Below, in pieces: positions 11,885-22,556 of a DNA stretch of 28,516 nt. The stretch covers positions 1 through 28,516 of the forward strand of contig JABCPU010000724.1 of the NCBI GenBank assembly GCA_016800925.1. Reading direction: 5' to 3'. The DNA comes from Suillus spraguei (lineage: Eukaryota; Basidiomycota; Agaricomycetes; Boletales; Suillaceae). Positions within the stretch are counted from its first letter, which is position 1. The number at the start of each line of letters is the position of its first letter. The translations under genes were made by a program, and so were the position numbers. Under the pieces are notes generated by a model that was not told where the DNA came from, searched no databases, and saw only the letters and a list, made by a program, of their open reading frames with translations.

Positions 11885-11930
11885 TTACTTGCTCTGAAAT
11901 GCATTCCCTGTGCCGGCGCTATCTGTTTGA
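11815..11930. repeat. Imperfect tandem duplication at the 3' end of the WD40 gene
   Basis: Two copies of a 56-59 bp unit: the first starts at cacgggtgcgagcg (11815), the second at cacggatgtgagcg (11871). Both end in gtgccggcgctat (11851 and 11910), with a 3-nt length difference and several substitutions. The WD40 stop codon (11885-11887 on the minus strand) lies within the second copy, so the first copy is downstream of the stop. Confidence 0.8.
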
Positions 11931-14900
11931 GCACCATCATCAACAGGTGAAGGCGAGCGAGGGGTAATAGAATGTGGTGTAGATTGTGTAGTCACTGTAA
12001 AGAGACGGCGACTAGATTCGTGTGGTCGATAGTTATTCGCCGTCGTCCACAATCTGACTCCACCATAGTGGCTTCCCGTAGCAAACATGAAAGGGTTGTC
12101 TGAAGCATGATTCCATGCGATACACGTCAGGTCGCCGCCTAGGGCTTGGGCACGGACATGATGAAGAAGCACGGCTGAATCGCGGTCCCAGATATGTATA
12201 TCACCAACTGCTCAGTACTTCTTTAGTTATGGGCTGGGGGGAACTGGAAATAGCGCACCCTTGCCAGTACAAAGCACAAGTTGATCATCCTTGCCCCCAA
12301 AATAGCTCGGTCCTGCAAAGTCAACTGGCACCTTGGGCATATAAGTATGACACAGAGTCAGTCGCGCCTGATCCTTGACCATTTCCAACTTCCACAGCTG
12401 GGGAAATGCCTAAATGTATCCGCGAGAGAAACTGAGCAACAAAGCCTAATCGGGGATATACTAACAGACCTCGTTTTCATAAGATACCAGAGCCACTTGT
12501 CCGTTCTTCGCCAGCGTTATGTCACGAACATCATTGAGCACTGGAGTCTGGCTGCCACAAGTCATCAATACATGCCTTAGAGCATCACAACGATGATCTT
12601 ACCTTTCAATAACCTTCGTCTCGATATTATAAACTAAAATAGATAAGGAGTTAGATCACACGAAAGACGAAAGTGAACTCACCCAAAAGCTGTTTTTCTA
12701 CTCGGGACTTGCTAGGATGCAATCCTTTAGGAGAATATAGGATCGGTCCGACACCTAACAACCGCCGCAGATCGGGAGTGATGGCCACGTTATGAAGGAA
12801 CACCCGATTGAAGTGATACGTGTCAAGGACCTGAAAGACGAGACACTTCAGTAACATTCCAAAAATTGTCCTTGGTGCACACACATCGCCATTAAGACCC
12901 TGTCAAAATGAGTGGGTATGTCATAAATAAGAATACGATAGCTGCTCACCAATTTGACCACTTCGTTACCCTCGACGGATAGAAATGCTATGGGAGATGA
13001 CTTGTTGGCATAGTCTGCGGATGCCAATTAGAACCTCACCTTCCCCTCCAGGAAACCACACAATTGACTGGATATGATGGCAACGTTTGATGGTCTTTCG
13101 ACACACTCCATCCTAAAAATAACACATAACTTAGCATGGCGTTACTTTCCTTCCGTTCAACTAACCTCGGTCCAAATTTTGATAGCCCGATTTAGCCTTG
13201 TAAGGAGAAGCACACCAACTGGGGACCTTATCAAAACGTCAGCAAGCCAACAACACGAAGCAAGGATAGCGCACCAAGTAACTTGACCGACGAAGCCAGA
13301 AGCATGTGCAAGCACACGATGGGGCACACAAGGATCCTGTAGAAATATTATTGCCACGTTTCGATCAATCACTAGCACCACACACCCCGACGCGGAAGAT
13401 GATGGACGTCCGATCCCAGCTAATAAAAAATGTCAATACATAATATATTACACAGACTAGAAGGTCCCACCTCGAAGTCGCTAAAAACTTCCCATTGGGT
13501 GAAAACTGTAAGTGCCTGACAAGTGCTGAATGCGCAGCCAAATCTTGCGTTACTTCTAAGCTTTTGAGCTTGTGCATGAGGGAAGCGACTTTGGATCCTC
13601 TAAATGTTGTAGCGAGACTTGTTCCTGATATCACTCTCGATATTGACGCATCTGTGAACGCCGACGAAGTCGTTCGTTTCCGGGTAGGTGAAGAAAATAG
13701 GTTGCTGGGAGAAGACGTTGCGGACTGGAGCATCATGACGGACCGAATGGCATTTGTTAAACGGTCTCGCGGTGTAACCGGAGAGTTTGACGTGCCATTG
13801 AAGGTGGTTGGCGGCTCTAAGTTGGGATGTGAAGAACCCTCGGCACTGAAGTGCGAGTAGGAGTCCGTGGAGGGTGACACCGGAGAAAGGGGTTCGGGAG
13901 AGCGTGATATGATGTGAGCATACTCGCCAGTCGTCAGGCTGTTGCCTTGCTCTAGCGCGGTTGTCGTGATTGTCCCCATTGATAACATCCGTCTAAATTC
14001 GTGTTCTGCAAATTCAACGCCTTTTTGCACGTACTGCGAGCCCCAACCAAAAAAATTGCTGACAATTGAAACCAGACGTAGGGCCATGAAGCGTCGTAGG
14101 GCATCTTTCAGAACATCAGAAAGCCACTTCGACCCGCGATGATGCACGAATGTCCATTTTTCAGAGGCGAACCAAGCTGACACCGCTGCTAGGCCAAATG
14201 AGGTGAATGCAGTAGAAACAGCTGTGATTGTAGATGTAACTTTGCCCTGTGATACATCATGAGTGAAAGGAAATTTTGAAAATAGCCAAGGAAACCCACC
14301 TGGTCCGTAGAATATGTGAACAGTACAAGTCCGGCCGAGAAGCAAGCCACAGACGTCACCAAAAATACTAGGGGTGATCGTTTAATCCATGTCAGTACCC
14401 ACCACGGTACGCGATCACCAGGTGATCGACTACCCACATCAGCTGTGACCAGCTTTAAGTCCAAGAGGCACTTACTACATAGCTTGTTTCCAAGAAAGCC
14501 CCAGCAAACTATTAACAGCAGCAGCAATGCTGAACACAAGCGAGGAGAACCAGAACGCATTAACACCATCAGAGAGCATATCTCCCGTTTGAGAATACGA
14601 GAACTGCAGTGTGGTCGCAGTAACGGCGGAGAAGAACGTGGCTACGGTGGACAGGGTTAACAGATTTGCTGTACTGTGCTTCTGCGCGAATCGAATAGTT
14701 GGGACACCTCGGACTAAATCAGAGTGACGTTGTCTGGGTAGACCACAGGATAACATACCAACTTCGATGAACATAGATAATGTCTCAGTAATGCAGTCGA
14801 TGTGTTCTCCCATTTCAGCCGTAAGGTCATGAACATAACGCTGCACAGCAGGGTATTTGAATTGTCCTGACAAAAAATATTCAGGTCATTGAGTCGTGCG

Positions 14901-15955
14901 AGATTGCGAGAGGCTTGCCTCTGTAATCTTGTAAACAGCATGCCCAGTACTGCTAAAGATTAACCAGGCGCTAAGAAAACAGGTGCGAATGTATACCTTC
15001 AAATCGCCCTCGAATGACTTTATCGAAGTGTTAACAGCCTCGTCGGTGAACTCTGGAAATTCGTTCAGGCATTTCAAAAAGGTCATGAGAGCAGTAGCGA
15101 AGTTCTCAAACTGCTCTGGGAGGTTCTCAATATCAAGGCTATCTTCAATATTAGCTGGAACACGTCCTGGCATGCTCTTTCGCCGCCGAGCTTTGCGTTT
15201 CCTGTCCATTAGATTGGGATTGACCAAAAATTCACGCTGTTGACGAGAGATCTTGCGAGGAAACAGATCAGCCGCATTGTCCCGGAAAAGGAAAAGAATT
15301 TGTGCGAGGCGTTCACGGAGCCGAAACGCGGAAGACAGAATTCCGACGGAACTACCAAGTTGTCGTGCAGCATTGCCAAAGTTTCTCAGCTGTCAGTGTG
15401 AACACCGCGTGAGCTTAATTTGCTGCAAAGCTTGTTGTTCAATAGTTACCTCTTTGTCGAAACTATTAATCCTTCTGTAGGAAATTTTAATGGAAAAGAT
15501 TGCGGAGTTGATGGCGAACGAACTTTTGAAATATATGAAATGTCTCTGCTCCGGCAATCTGTAGTTGCTCGTCAGCAGTCGCTAATCAGATGTTCAACCA
15601 AAGGCGCAGCTGTCAGATGACCCTTCCTACTCACGGACATCTCTGTCATCCTCAAAGCTTGAATTCTGATCAAAGTCTGCGTTCCATGAGCAACCTAGGA
15701 TTGCATAACACAGAAAGCCGCCAACCTTGGCCAAGAGATTCGGCCTGGCTAAGCTCGTTTAAAGCATTCAAGAGATTGAACAACGTTTGCCTCCGTTTGG
15801 TGTCTAATCTTGGAGGATCGACGCGGGGTCGATCGACGGTCTCTCCGAAGAGACCACCTGTGCCAACTGTAGGTGCGGGATTTGTAGCTGGGAAATGGTA
15901 CACAGGTTCAGCCACGTTTCATTCGTAAAATAGGAACATTCATACCGTGATACAT
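11885..15955 (-). CDS. Multi-pass membrane protein with C-terminal WD40 propeller
   Basis: I read 22 exons: 15955-15946, 15887-15726, 15676-15635, 15581-15524, 15474-15450, 15389-14997, 14949-14919, 14866-14759, 14713-14476, 14429-14300, 14246-13471, 13419-13386, 13336-13275, 13226-13166, 13112-13040, 12987-12950, 12899-12885, 12830-12683, 12633-12603, 12551-12470, 12409-12259, 12207-11885. Phases close to 996 residues. Residues 100-165 hold a conserved block (RQLGSSVGILSSAF, FLFRDNAADLFPRK). Four hydrophobic segments lie near 293-315, 328-350, 375-393 and 403-424. A Ser/Pro-rich linker to about 625 follows, then WD repeats (AHSALVRHLQFSPNGKFLATSS, SGFVGQVTWSPVG, RAIKIWTE, GDIHIWD, ATGSHYGGVRLWT) to about 965. 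The WD part resembles WDR26/Gid7, but no LisH-CTLH is seen, so it is a scaffold of unknown partners. The 10-nt first exon and 15-nt exon 17 are the least certain parts. Confidence 0.88.
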
Positions 15956-16416
15956 ATTAAACTGTTATACAGTGTGGCTGTGGCCCGGGCAGCTGTGCAA
16001 GTAGCCTTTAAAACTGGCTTCAGTTATGAAACTTTTGCTGCCGTAGGACCAGGTCGAAGTTCTTGTGGAGAAGGGCACAAACTCTGAGAGACTCAGCCGT
16101 CACGAAAGGAGTTGAAACTTCGTTTCCTGCTAGTGTGTTCAAATCCTACCAGGTTCTGTCATAGCCTTAAGGCCTGCCAAGAACACCATTGCGGCGATAG
16201 TGAAGTTAACGATAACGTGTGATAACTCCACATGTCGTACTAGTGACTAACCTCCCAAGTATGGAAAGCCGGAGCACCGTGCTCGTTTTGCCAGCGACTT
16301 TGGTCACATGCAGTTGAGGGACCCCAAACACTGCGTGCAAATAATACTTTGATATAAGCATGTCCAAACAAAACGTGAATCTACAAGCCCCAGCAAGAAA
16401 TCTACAAGTCCCAAGA
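15956..16416. other. Spacer between WD40 gene and alpha-kinase
   Basis: No gene on either strand. It lies downstream of the alpha-kinase stop and upstream of the WD40 start (both minus strand), so it should hold the former's 3' UTR and the latter's promoter. Confidence 0.6.
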
Positions 16417-18896
16417 TTAATCTGTCTCCGTCTCTGCTTCGTCAATTTCCAACTTTTCGTAAATTTTCAACTTAAAGCCACTCCATTTACAAAACTTGTT
16501 GCAATTGTGCTCCTTCTCGAATGTGCTAACTGCACGTTCGATGTTGCCATCCCCGAAGATATCATCCTTCCCTTTGTTGACCAGGCTATAGTCCCCAGTT
16601 GAGTTACGAGTAATATTTTAAAATGAAATCACGTACGGATGTGTAAGAACTTGAGGGTCAGACAAAATCTCCAATCCACCTTGGTAATCGGAAATGAAAG
16701 CGAGACCGCCGGTTTTGGCAAACTGTATGTGTTGCGTGCAAGCTAGAAATTCGGCGATTTCATAGCCAACCTCGTATGGATCAAGCATAGGGTTGCAATC
16801 CATATTATGGATATATTTGATGAAATCATCGGTGATCAACTCTTCGACGAGGTACCCAGCCCGAGGCATGGTCAGTGACTTTGATTTGTGGCCAGGTTGT
16901 GTGTGATCGTGTGACAATGCGAGACCGGCCTCGACAAAACGCAAGCGAGGGATGTGAAAGGGCGGAGTGTCGGATGAATTAGCAACACAATGGTCTATGT
17001 ATTCATATGCAAATGTGAGCAATGAGCGTGCCCAGTACAAGACATTGGCTTCTCTGAACAGCTTTGGAAGCTCGTCACTTATCGTATAGCGTCCAATCGA
17101 AAAATTGATCGGGTTTGTGCTGCTGCCTGGAGGGTACTTCTTGTAAAATGGTCGCTTGACAGCGACCTTCTGGCGTGGGCGTGAACCTAAAGGAATTTCG
17201 GGGGCTGATAAAAGCGTCAAGAACCCAGGATGGGCCGTCTTGAAGCCTCCAACGCCAAGCATGTCGTCCGTCGAGGTCTGAACTGTAAGTCGGCCGCTGT
17301 GGCTCAATTCGGTGTCCGTGCGGAAGGCAGCATGAAGCTTTGGGTCGTCTAAAATGACTGATAGCGGGCGTGTTGGGATGGGGAAGAATTCAATATTCTC
17401 GTGCTGTATAGTGAGCACTAGGAGGTGTGATGTCAGAGAAGGACTAAGAGTAATAGCACGTACTTACTTTGTCGGACATCTATGTCTGTAGTCCCACCAG
17501 ACTGCAAAACTTCCCGCAGCTGTTCTCGATCTGGAGAACGGAAACCAACATTGGCAGATGCCATTTTCTTGAGGGGAGGCGAGGATGGGACACTCGCAAT
17601 CTCACGCTGAAACGGCCGCTTGACTGGCGCTTTGGACAGTGCCGCTTCAGATGGTGCTTCGACTGATGAGATAGTCAACGAATCAGCCTGAGTGCCAGCC
17701 ACAGCCAGCGCGCTTGAATGGATGCTCCTTGTCGCAGAAGGTAGAAAGAGCGGCTCAGAAGCCACAGCCAGCGCGCTTGATTGGACGCTTGAATGGATGC
17801 TCCTTGTCGCAGAAGGTAGAAAGAGTGGCTCAGACTGTGAACCCATGCTGAATCGTTCCTAAGGGTATAGATTTTTTGGTAAGTATGTACCGGCATCGTA
17901 TAATTGAAAATACAAACCTCTTCAGCTTTTTCAAGCCACGTTTCGTAGTCCTCCCATTGAGCCGTGGGCACAACGACATACAATAAAAAAATTTTCGACT
18001 TGAATGTCATAGCGCGCAAGCCTTTGCGAGTTGCCTGCGTGCATTGGGAGTAAAAATAAGGCTGACGTGGCGGATGGGTTGATAAATCAACCCATCCACC
18101 ATCTCGAATGACGAATTGGTCCTGGCGCCATGGAAAGCCTGTCGCAAAAGCTTGGATCTTCGGCAAGATGGTATCCAGCGAAAGTGTGATGAGTCCGGGT
18201 GCGTCAATGCGTGCATCAACGTCTTTTCGGCCCTCACATATGTTCTGAAATTCAGAATTCAGAGTTGTCAGTATGCGATAGATGTAGCAGAATCCATCTA
18301 CGTACTCCAAAAGGTATACCACGAGCGCCCTTCCTTCTATTTCCACCTTCCGAACAGCGGTAATTTCCAAGCTAATAGTCTCCGCTGGGGGTACAGCATA
18401 TGCTTGCTTAGCCCAGCGTTCTCGTTCGGCACCGTATTGTGCATGGTTTACTGAGTAGCCAGGCTGAGCCCAGCTAGAAGGGACAGCTATATCTGGCCCA
18501 GCACTAGTAGCCACTACACGTGGTGGCGGCTGCTGAGCTACCGCTGAGAGATCACATCAGTAAATGTAAAATGGACGCGAGTATGAAATCAATCAAACCT
18601 GGTCTCCATGCAGCATTGATATTTTGCCGGATAACTTGAGCATTGCCTTGAGGGTTCGGACGCTGAGGGTTCGGACGTTGAGCAGTGGGCCTCATTGATG
18701 TTGCTGCTTTGCCTTGATAGTGCCGGTGACAAGTTGCGCAAACAAAGCGCCCGCGCTGGCCAATGACGATTGTCGCAATGTAGAAACATGGATCTCCCTT
18801 CAAAATCTTTGCAGCACAGGCAGAACGTTCACAAATGAGATCTTCTTTGGCAAACGCATCTTCAGTGAACTGTGACGCAAGTTCGTAGGAGGCCAT
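16417..18896 (-). CDS. Atypical alpha-type protein kinase
   Basis: Exons: 18896-18599, 18543-17918, 17858-17468, 17417-16637, 16585-16417, all in phase; 754 residues, or 735 if the in-frame 57-nt segment 18245-18301 (GT...AG) is spliced. The N-terminal 70 residues have paired cysteines (C..C and CATC). A middle region (CEGRKDVDARIDAPGLI, FVIRDGGWVDLS) fits Agaricomycete relatives, followed by a Ser/Ala linker. The alpha-kinase domain spans about 500-750: KVAVKRPF (ATP-site Lys), FISDYQGG (catalytic Asp), FGDGN (glycine loop), and a Cys/His zinc site HNCNKFCKW. These mark the alpha-kinase fold (PF02816, MHCK/TRPM7/eEF2K type). All motifs are present, so it is probably active; the substrate is unknown. 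It diverges from the integrase-like gene across a repeat-rich spacer. ATG 18896 is the first ATG of the frame. Confidence 0.92.
17698..17834. repeat. 63-bp tandem duplication inside the alpha-kinase exon
   Basis: Both copies begin gccacagccagcgcgcttga (17698 and 17761). The second has a 12-nt insertion and a few substitutions. In protein it repeats SEPLFLPSATRSIHSS and ALAVA in the Ser/Ala linker before the kinase domain. The length change keeps the frame. Confidence 0.9.
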
Positions 18897-19877
18897 GAAT
18901 GTTGAAGGTGTGAGACGAGGACAGACACGATGAAGGTGCGAGAAACAATATATTTCAATGCAGGATTAAATACGGTCAGTCGCTCAGAACGAGCGGTCAG
19001 AGCCTCTGTGGCCATACTACCTAGTTAGCAAAATGAGAGCACATCTACCGGACCGTCAGTAACTCAGAATGAGCATCCAGATGGTGAACGGACCGTCAGT
19101 AACTCAGAATGAGCATTCAGATGGTGAACAAGTTACTCGGAATGAGTGAGACTAAGCTAGAGCACCAACAGAATGAGTGAGTGAGACTAAGCTAGAGCGC
19201 CAAGTGAGAACACGTACTGGAGCCTCTGAGCATGTGGTGAAGCCGGAGTGGTGAAGCCCGAGGTTGTTTGCGGCATCAATGGGGCGATTTGCATGGGAGG
19301 ATTGAAAGAGGGAGGATTGAAAGAGGGAGGATGATGAATTGAAAGAGGGAGGATGAAAGAGCGCCATAAACCTCTGTGATTTGATGAACGAAAGAGGCGA
19401 GGCATGTAAGTGGTGTGAGGTTTGCGGCATGAAAGAGGCGATCTGCAGTTTGCGGCATGCACCAGCACAGCTTGCACAATATGAAAGGGGCGATCTAACA
19501 CCAATGAAAGGCATGGAAGTGCGGCATGAAAGAGGCGATGCGCAATGCGCATGTAATCCGGCGATCTAACACCAATGAAAGGCACATGGAAGTGCGGCAT
19601 GAAAGAGGCGATGCGCAGTGCGCAATGCGCATGTGATCCGAGGAGTCGGCGAGGACCTTAACTGCACAACTTGAAGTCAGAACAAGGTAAGTCTTTTACA
19701 GTACCTATGGACATACCTTGCAAGTTGAGTGATATCCGAGGACCTTAACCAGTGCGCAAGTCAGAACTTCATCAGAAGTTCAGAACAAGGTAAGTCGGAG
19801 GCTTTACTGTGACTTTACGGAGATAATAAATATAACAGCATCGTAAAGTGGGACCATACCGTCCTGCACCCCTTATC
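18897..19877. repeat. Repeat-rich spacer between divergent alpha-kinase and integrase-like genes
   Basis: Several different tandem arrays follow one another. A 40-bp unit occurs twice at 19050-19129 (39 of 40 identical). A gtgagactaagctagagc segment repeats at 35-bp spacing (19146, 19181). A 15-bp gggaggattgaaaga unit occurs about three times from 19296. The motif gcggcatgaaagaggcgat recurs, and a 71-bp unit starting gcgatctaac is duplicated (19490, 19561). gaggaccttaac repeats about 87 bp apart (19651, 19738). Both neighbouring promoters must lie here. No gene is seen. Confidence 0.85.
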
Positions 19878-21815
19878 ATGCCCAACCAGCATAAACCAAC
19901 ACGTAAGTGTGGCGCATTCGCTTCAATACCACTCCCTGACTTTGATCTTCATCCTAGCCCCCTTAGATGAACTCGCGCCTCATATACTACGCTATTGGAA
20001 GACACGGCTCAACGACAAAGAAATCGTCCAGGCCTTACAAAAACATTTCAATACAGAACGCTACGGTATCGGGTACGTATACGATATTTATGATTAGCTG
20101 ACTTAATTGCTCATAACTATCCTAGACTCACAAAGTTTCGTCAAATCCGTGTGGACATGGGCCTTGAACGGTCTCGCCGGCAGGGTCACACTATAGAAAC
20201 AATCCACGAAGCTGTGACGGATCTTCGCAAGATGTACCCTCACGCCGGAACACGAGAGATGATCAGTCTGCTCTTTCACGAAAAGAGTATGAGTGTATCT
20301 AGGTAATTTTGTCAAGTTGATCTGTTTGTCAAAGACTGACATCGCAACCGTGACTATAATAGATCAGTCATGATGTCTTACTTCGCTGCCTATGAACCAG
20401 AACTCGTGCGACAACGTAAGGCCAGAAAATTGAAACGAAAGCGCTTCTGGGCAGCTGGCGTTAACGATCTCTTTGCCGTTGACCAGCACGACAAATGGCT
20501 CAGATTTGGGCTCGGTCTTCACACTGGAATCGAGCCGTTTTCAGGGCGGATAATGTGGATCCGAGTTTGGCATTCTAACAGAAACCCACAGTTAATCCTC
20601 AACTACTATCTCGACACAATCGCAGAACTTGGCCGTGAGTGATATGCCATTTGTAAATACTTCACTGACGCAAGTGCTAGATATGCCGCTGATCACTCAA
20701 TCCGATTTAGGGTCCGAAAATTATGGCATTGCGAACGCGCAGACGCTTCTTCGCCAGCGCTATGACCCAACCCTGCAAGGAACTCTGCAACATCGTTGGA
20801 TGCGCACGAAGAAAAACGTAATGCCGGAAATCACTTGGTCACAACTCCGGCGTAGGTTCACACCTGGCTTCGAGAATTTGCTGGACGAAGGTGTCATTGA
20901 GGGTTGGTACGACTCAGCGGATACTCTCCAAATGTACGTAGCGCTTGTCTTATGGTCCTATGCCCTTATATGTCTTGTTGTCTTCTAGGATGATTTTTCG
21001 TTGGGTTTTTATACCCTGGCTGCAGCAGGAGCTTGACGCTTATAGAGACCGAGTGAACAATTCCGCCAAGAGGCGTGACCGCAACAAGGTATCTACTTAT
21101 TTCTGTCTCATTAAAATGTGTGCTTACAATCCCCCTAGGTACTCCCACACGGTGTCCCAACTCTTATCTACCATTCTCCCGAAGATTTCGGAGCATTGGA
21201 TTTCAAGGTATTCATTTGCACAAGTGACCGCACACAAAGGCTTACTTGACTATGCCAACTAGGTTTCTATAGATCGCGAGGGCATCGACTACGTTCGCAA
21301 TGTCTATATCGATGCTTCCAACCCGGTATTCGACCTTGTCCCACCTATGCTTGGCAACTTTATCGAGCATTGTTATGATGCAATGGGGCGCCCTGCAGTG
21401 ACTCGGTCATCAGTTTGGACTGTATATAGGAATGTGCTGTCTGCTGTACAGCTTGCAGAGAACCCACATCCCAACTTACTACTGACTCGGACGGAAAATG
21501 AAGGTGCCGCCACCGGTGCATTGACATTTGATCAGTGGCCATGCCGATTTACCTTTCAACGAGGAACCGGATGACATGTATTACATGGGTGGCGTGCGTG
21601 GAGGATTGGGCCTAGGTACGACGCAAATCTCCTTTAATCAATTATATACTGACGAGGCCAAAGGTGATTCTCACGTCCACAACTTAAACGCTCTAGCCGA
21701 GCTGGATGAACCTGATGTTCCATTGGATGGCAGTTCTGCGGGTGTTGGACCCTTAATTGTTTGGCAATTTTCGAGTGATGAGTCAGAGAATGATGGCGCA
21801 GTGGATGAATGGTGA
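19878..21815 (+). CDS. DDE integrase-core protein of Agaricomycete type (frame problem near the end)
   Basis: Exons: 19878-19902, 19958-20072, 20126-20302, 20363-20634, 20681-20933, 20989-21088, 21139-21207, 21263-21815; introns 46-60 nt; about 520 residues. An N-terminal helical part (HILRYWKTRLNDKEIVQAL, YPHAGTREMISLLF) suggests DNA binding. The integrase core shows the catalytic triad: Asp in FAVDQHDKW (20481), Asp in QSDLGSEN (20704), and Glu in WLQQELDAYRDRVN (21029), followed by KVLPHGVP. The C-terminal YMGGVRGGLGLG motif lies in another frame, so one extra base (or an unseen splice) is needed at about 21522-21574. The family is common in mushroom genomes. It has seven introns and no visible LTR or TIR here, so it may be domesticated or part of a giant or unknown element. 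Function is unknown. Confidence 0.85.
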
Positions 21816-22556
21816 TATTCGAATTGTGTTAGTGTACTTCGTGACTGGACCGTCGTTTTTCGAGGTTGAAATTATACTTCGTAGTCACTTGTTTTACTAG
21901 GTGCAAATACTGGGTTGGCTCCAAGGCGTGTCTGGAGTCCCGTCGAAACTTTTTGCCTAATAAGGCAATGCACGTGAGCACGGTGCTCTGGCAAATGAGC
22001 ACGGTGCTCTGGCTTTCCATAAGATGGACCATGGCGATGCCATCGAGGCTCTTCTTATGGGAAATATGTGTCATACATGATAGAAAACGGGCGCTGGCTA
22101 GATAGAACGAACTCTAGTGAGTTCCCTAGTCGAGTATAAGAGACTGGGAAAGCGAGCGAAACTTTAAGGTAACTCCGCTGGCGTAGCGCTAAGTGAATGA
22201 GTTGTCTGGGTCAAACGAAAGGGTAACTATGTACTACATTGGCGGGTTGATTTCCAACAACACATACATTTCCGCACTACCCCATGCTCAAACATTCGGC
22301 GGAAAATTTTCTTTGCACACATGTTGCATCAATCATCGCCATCAAGGTCCCAGTAACCGACCCCCTTGATTTTATTGCCTGGCCTTAATACTTCCCGTCC
22401 TGTAACATGCATGTCCTATATTGGCTACAATATACTGCTATAGGATTATCCTGCATGTATTTTTTACCGTATAAAAGAGCCCGGCGGACGATAAACAAGC
22501 TATCAAACAAAGGCGTAATGATCATCTCACCACCTTAAGTCATCCTGCGAGCCCCG
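21816..22556. other. Spacer between convergent integrase-like gene and PIG-S
   Basis: No gene on either strand. It holds two 21-bp tandem copies of tgagcacggtgctctggc (from 21975 and 21996), each containing the near-palindrome gagcac-g-gtgctc. The remainder, presumed 3' UTRs and intergenic DNA, has no recognised motif. Confidence 0.6.

Noticed and set aside
13015..13039. 25-nt GT-AG intron in the WD40 gene
   Set aside because: Too short for splicing. Using the acceptor at 12988 gives a normal 52-nt intron and restores the conserved PGGEAFLSVEGNEVV block.
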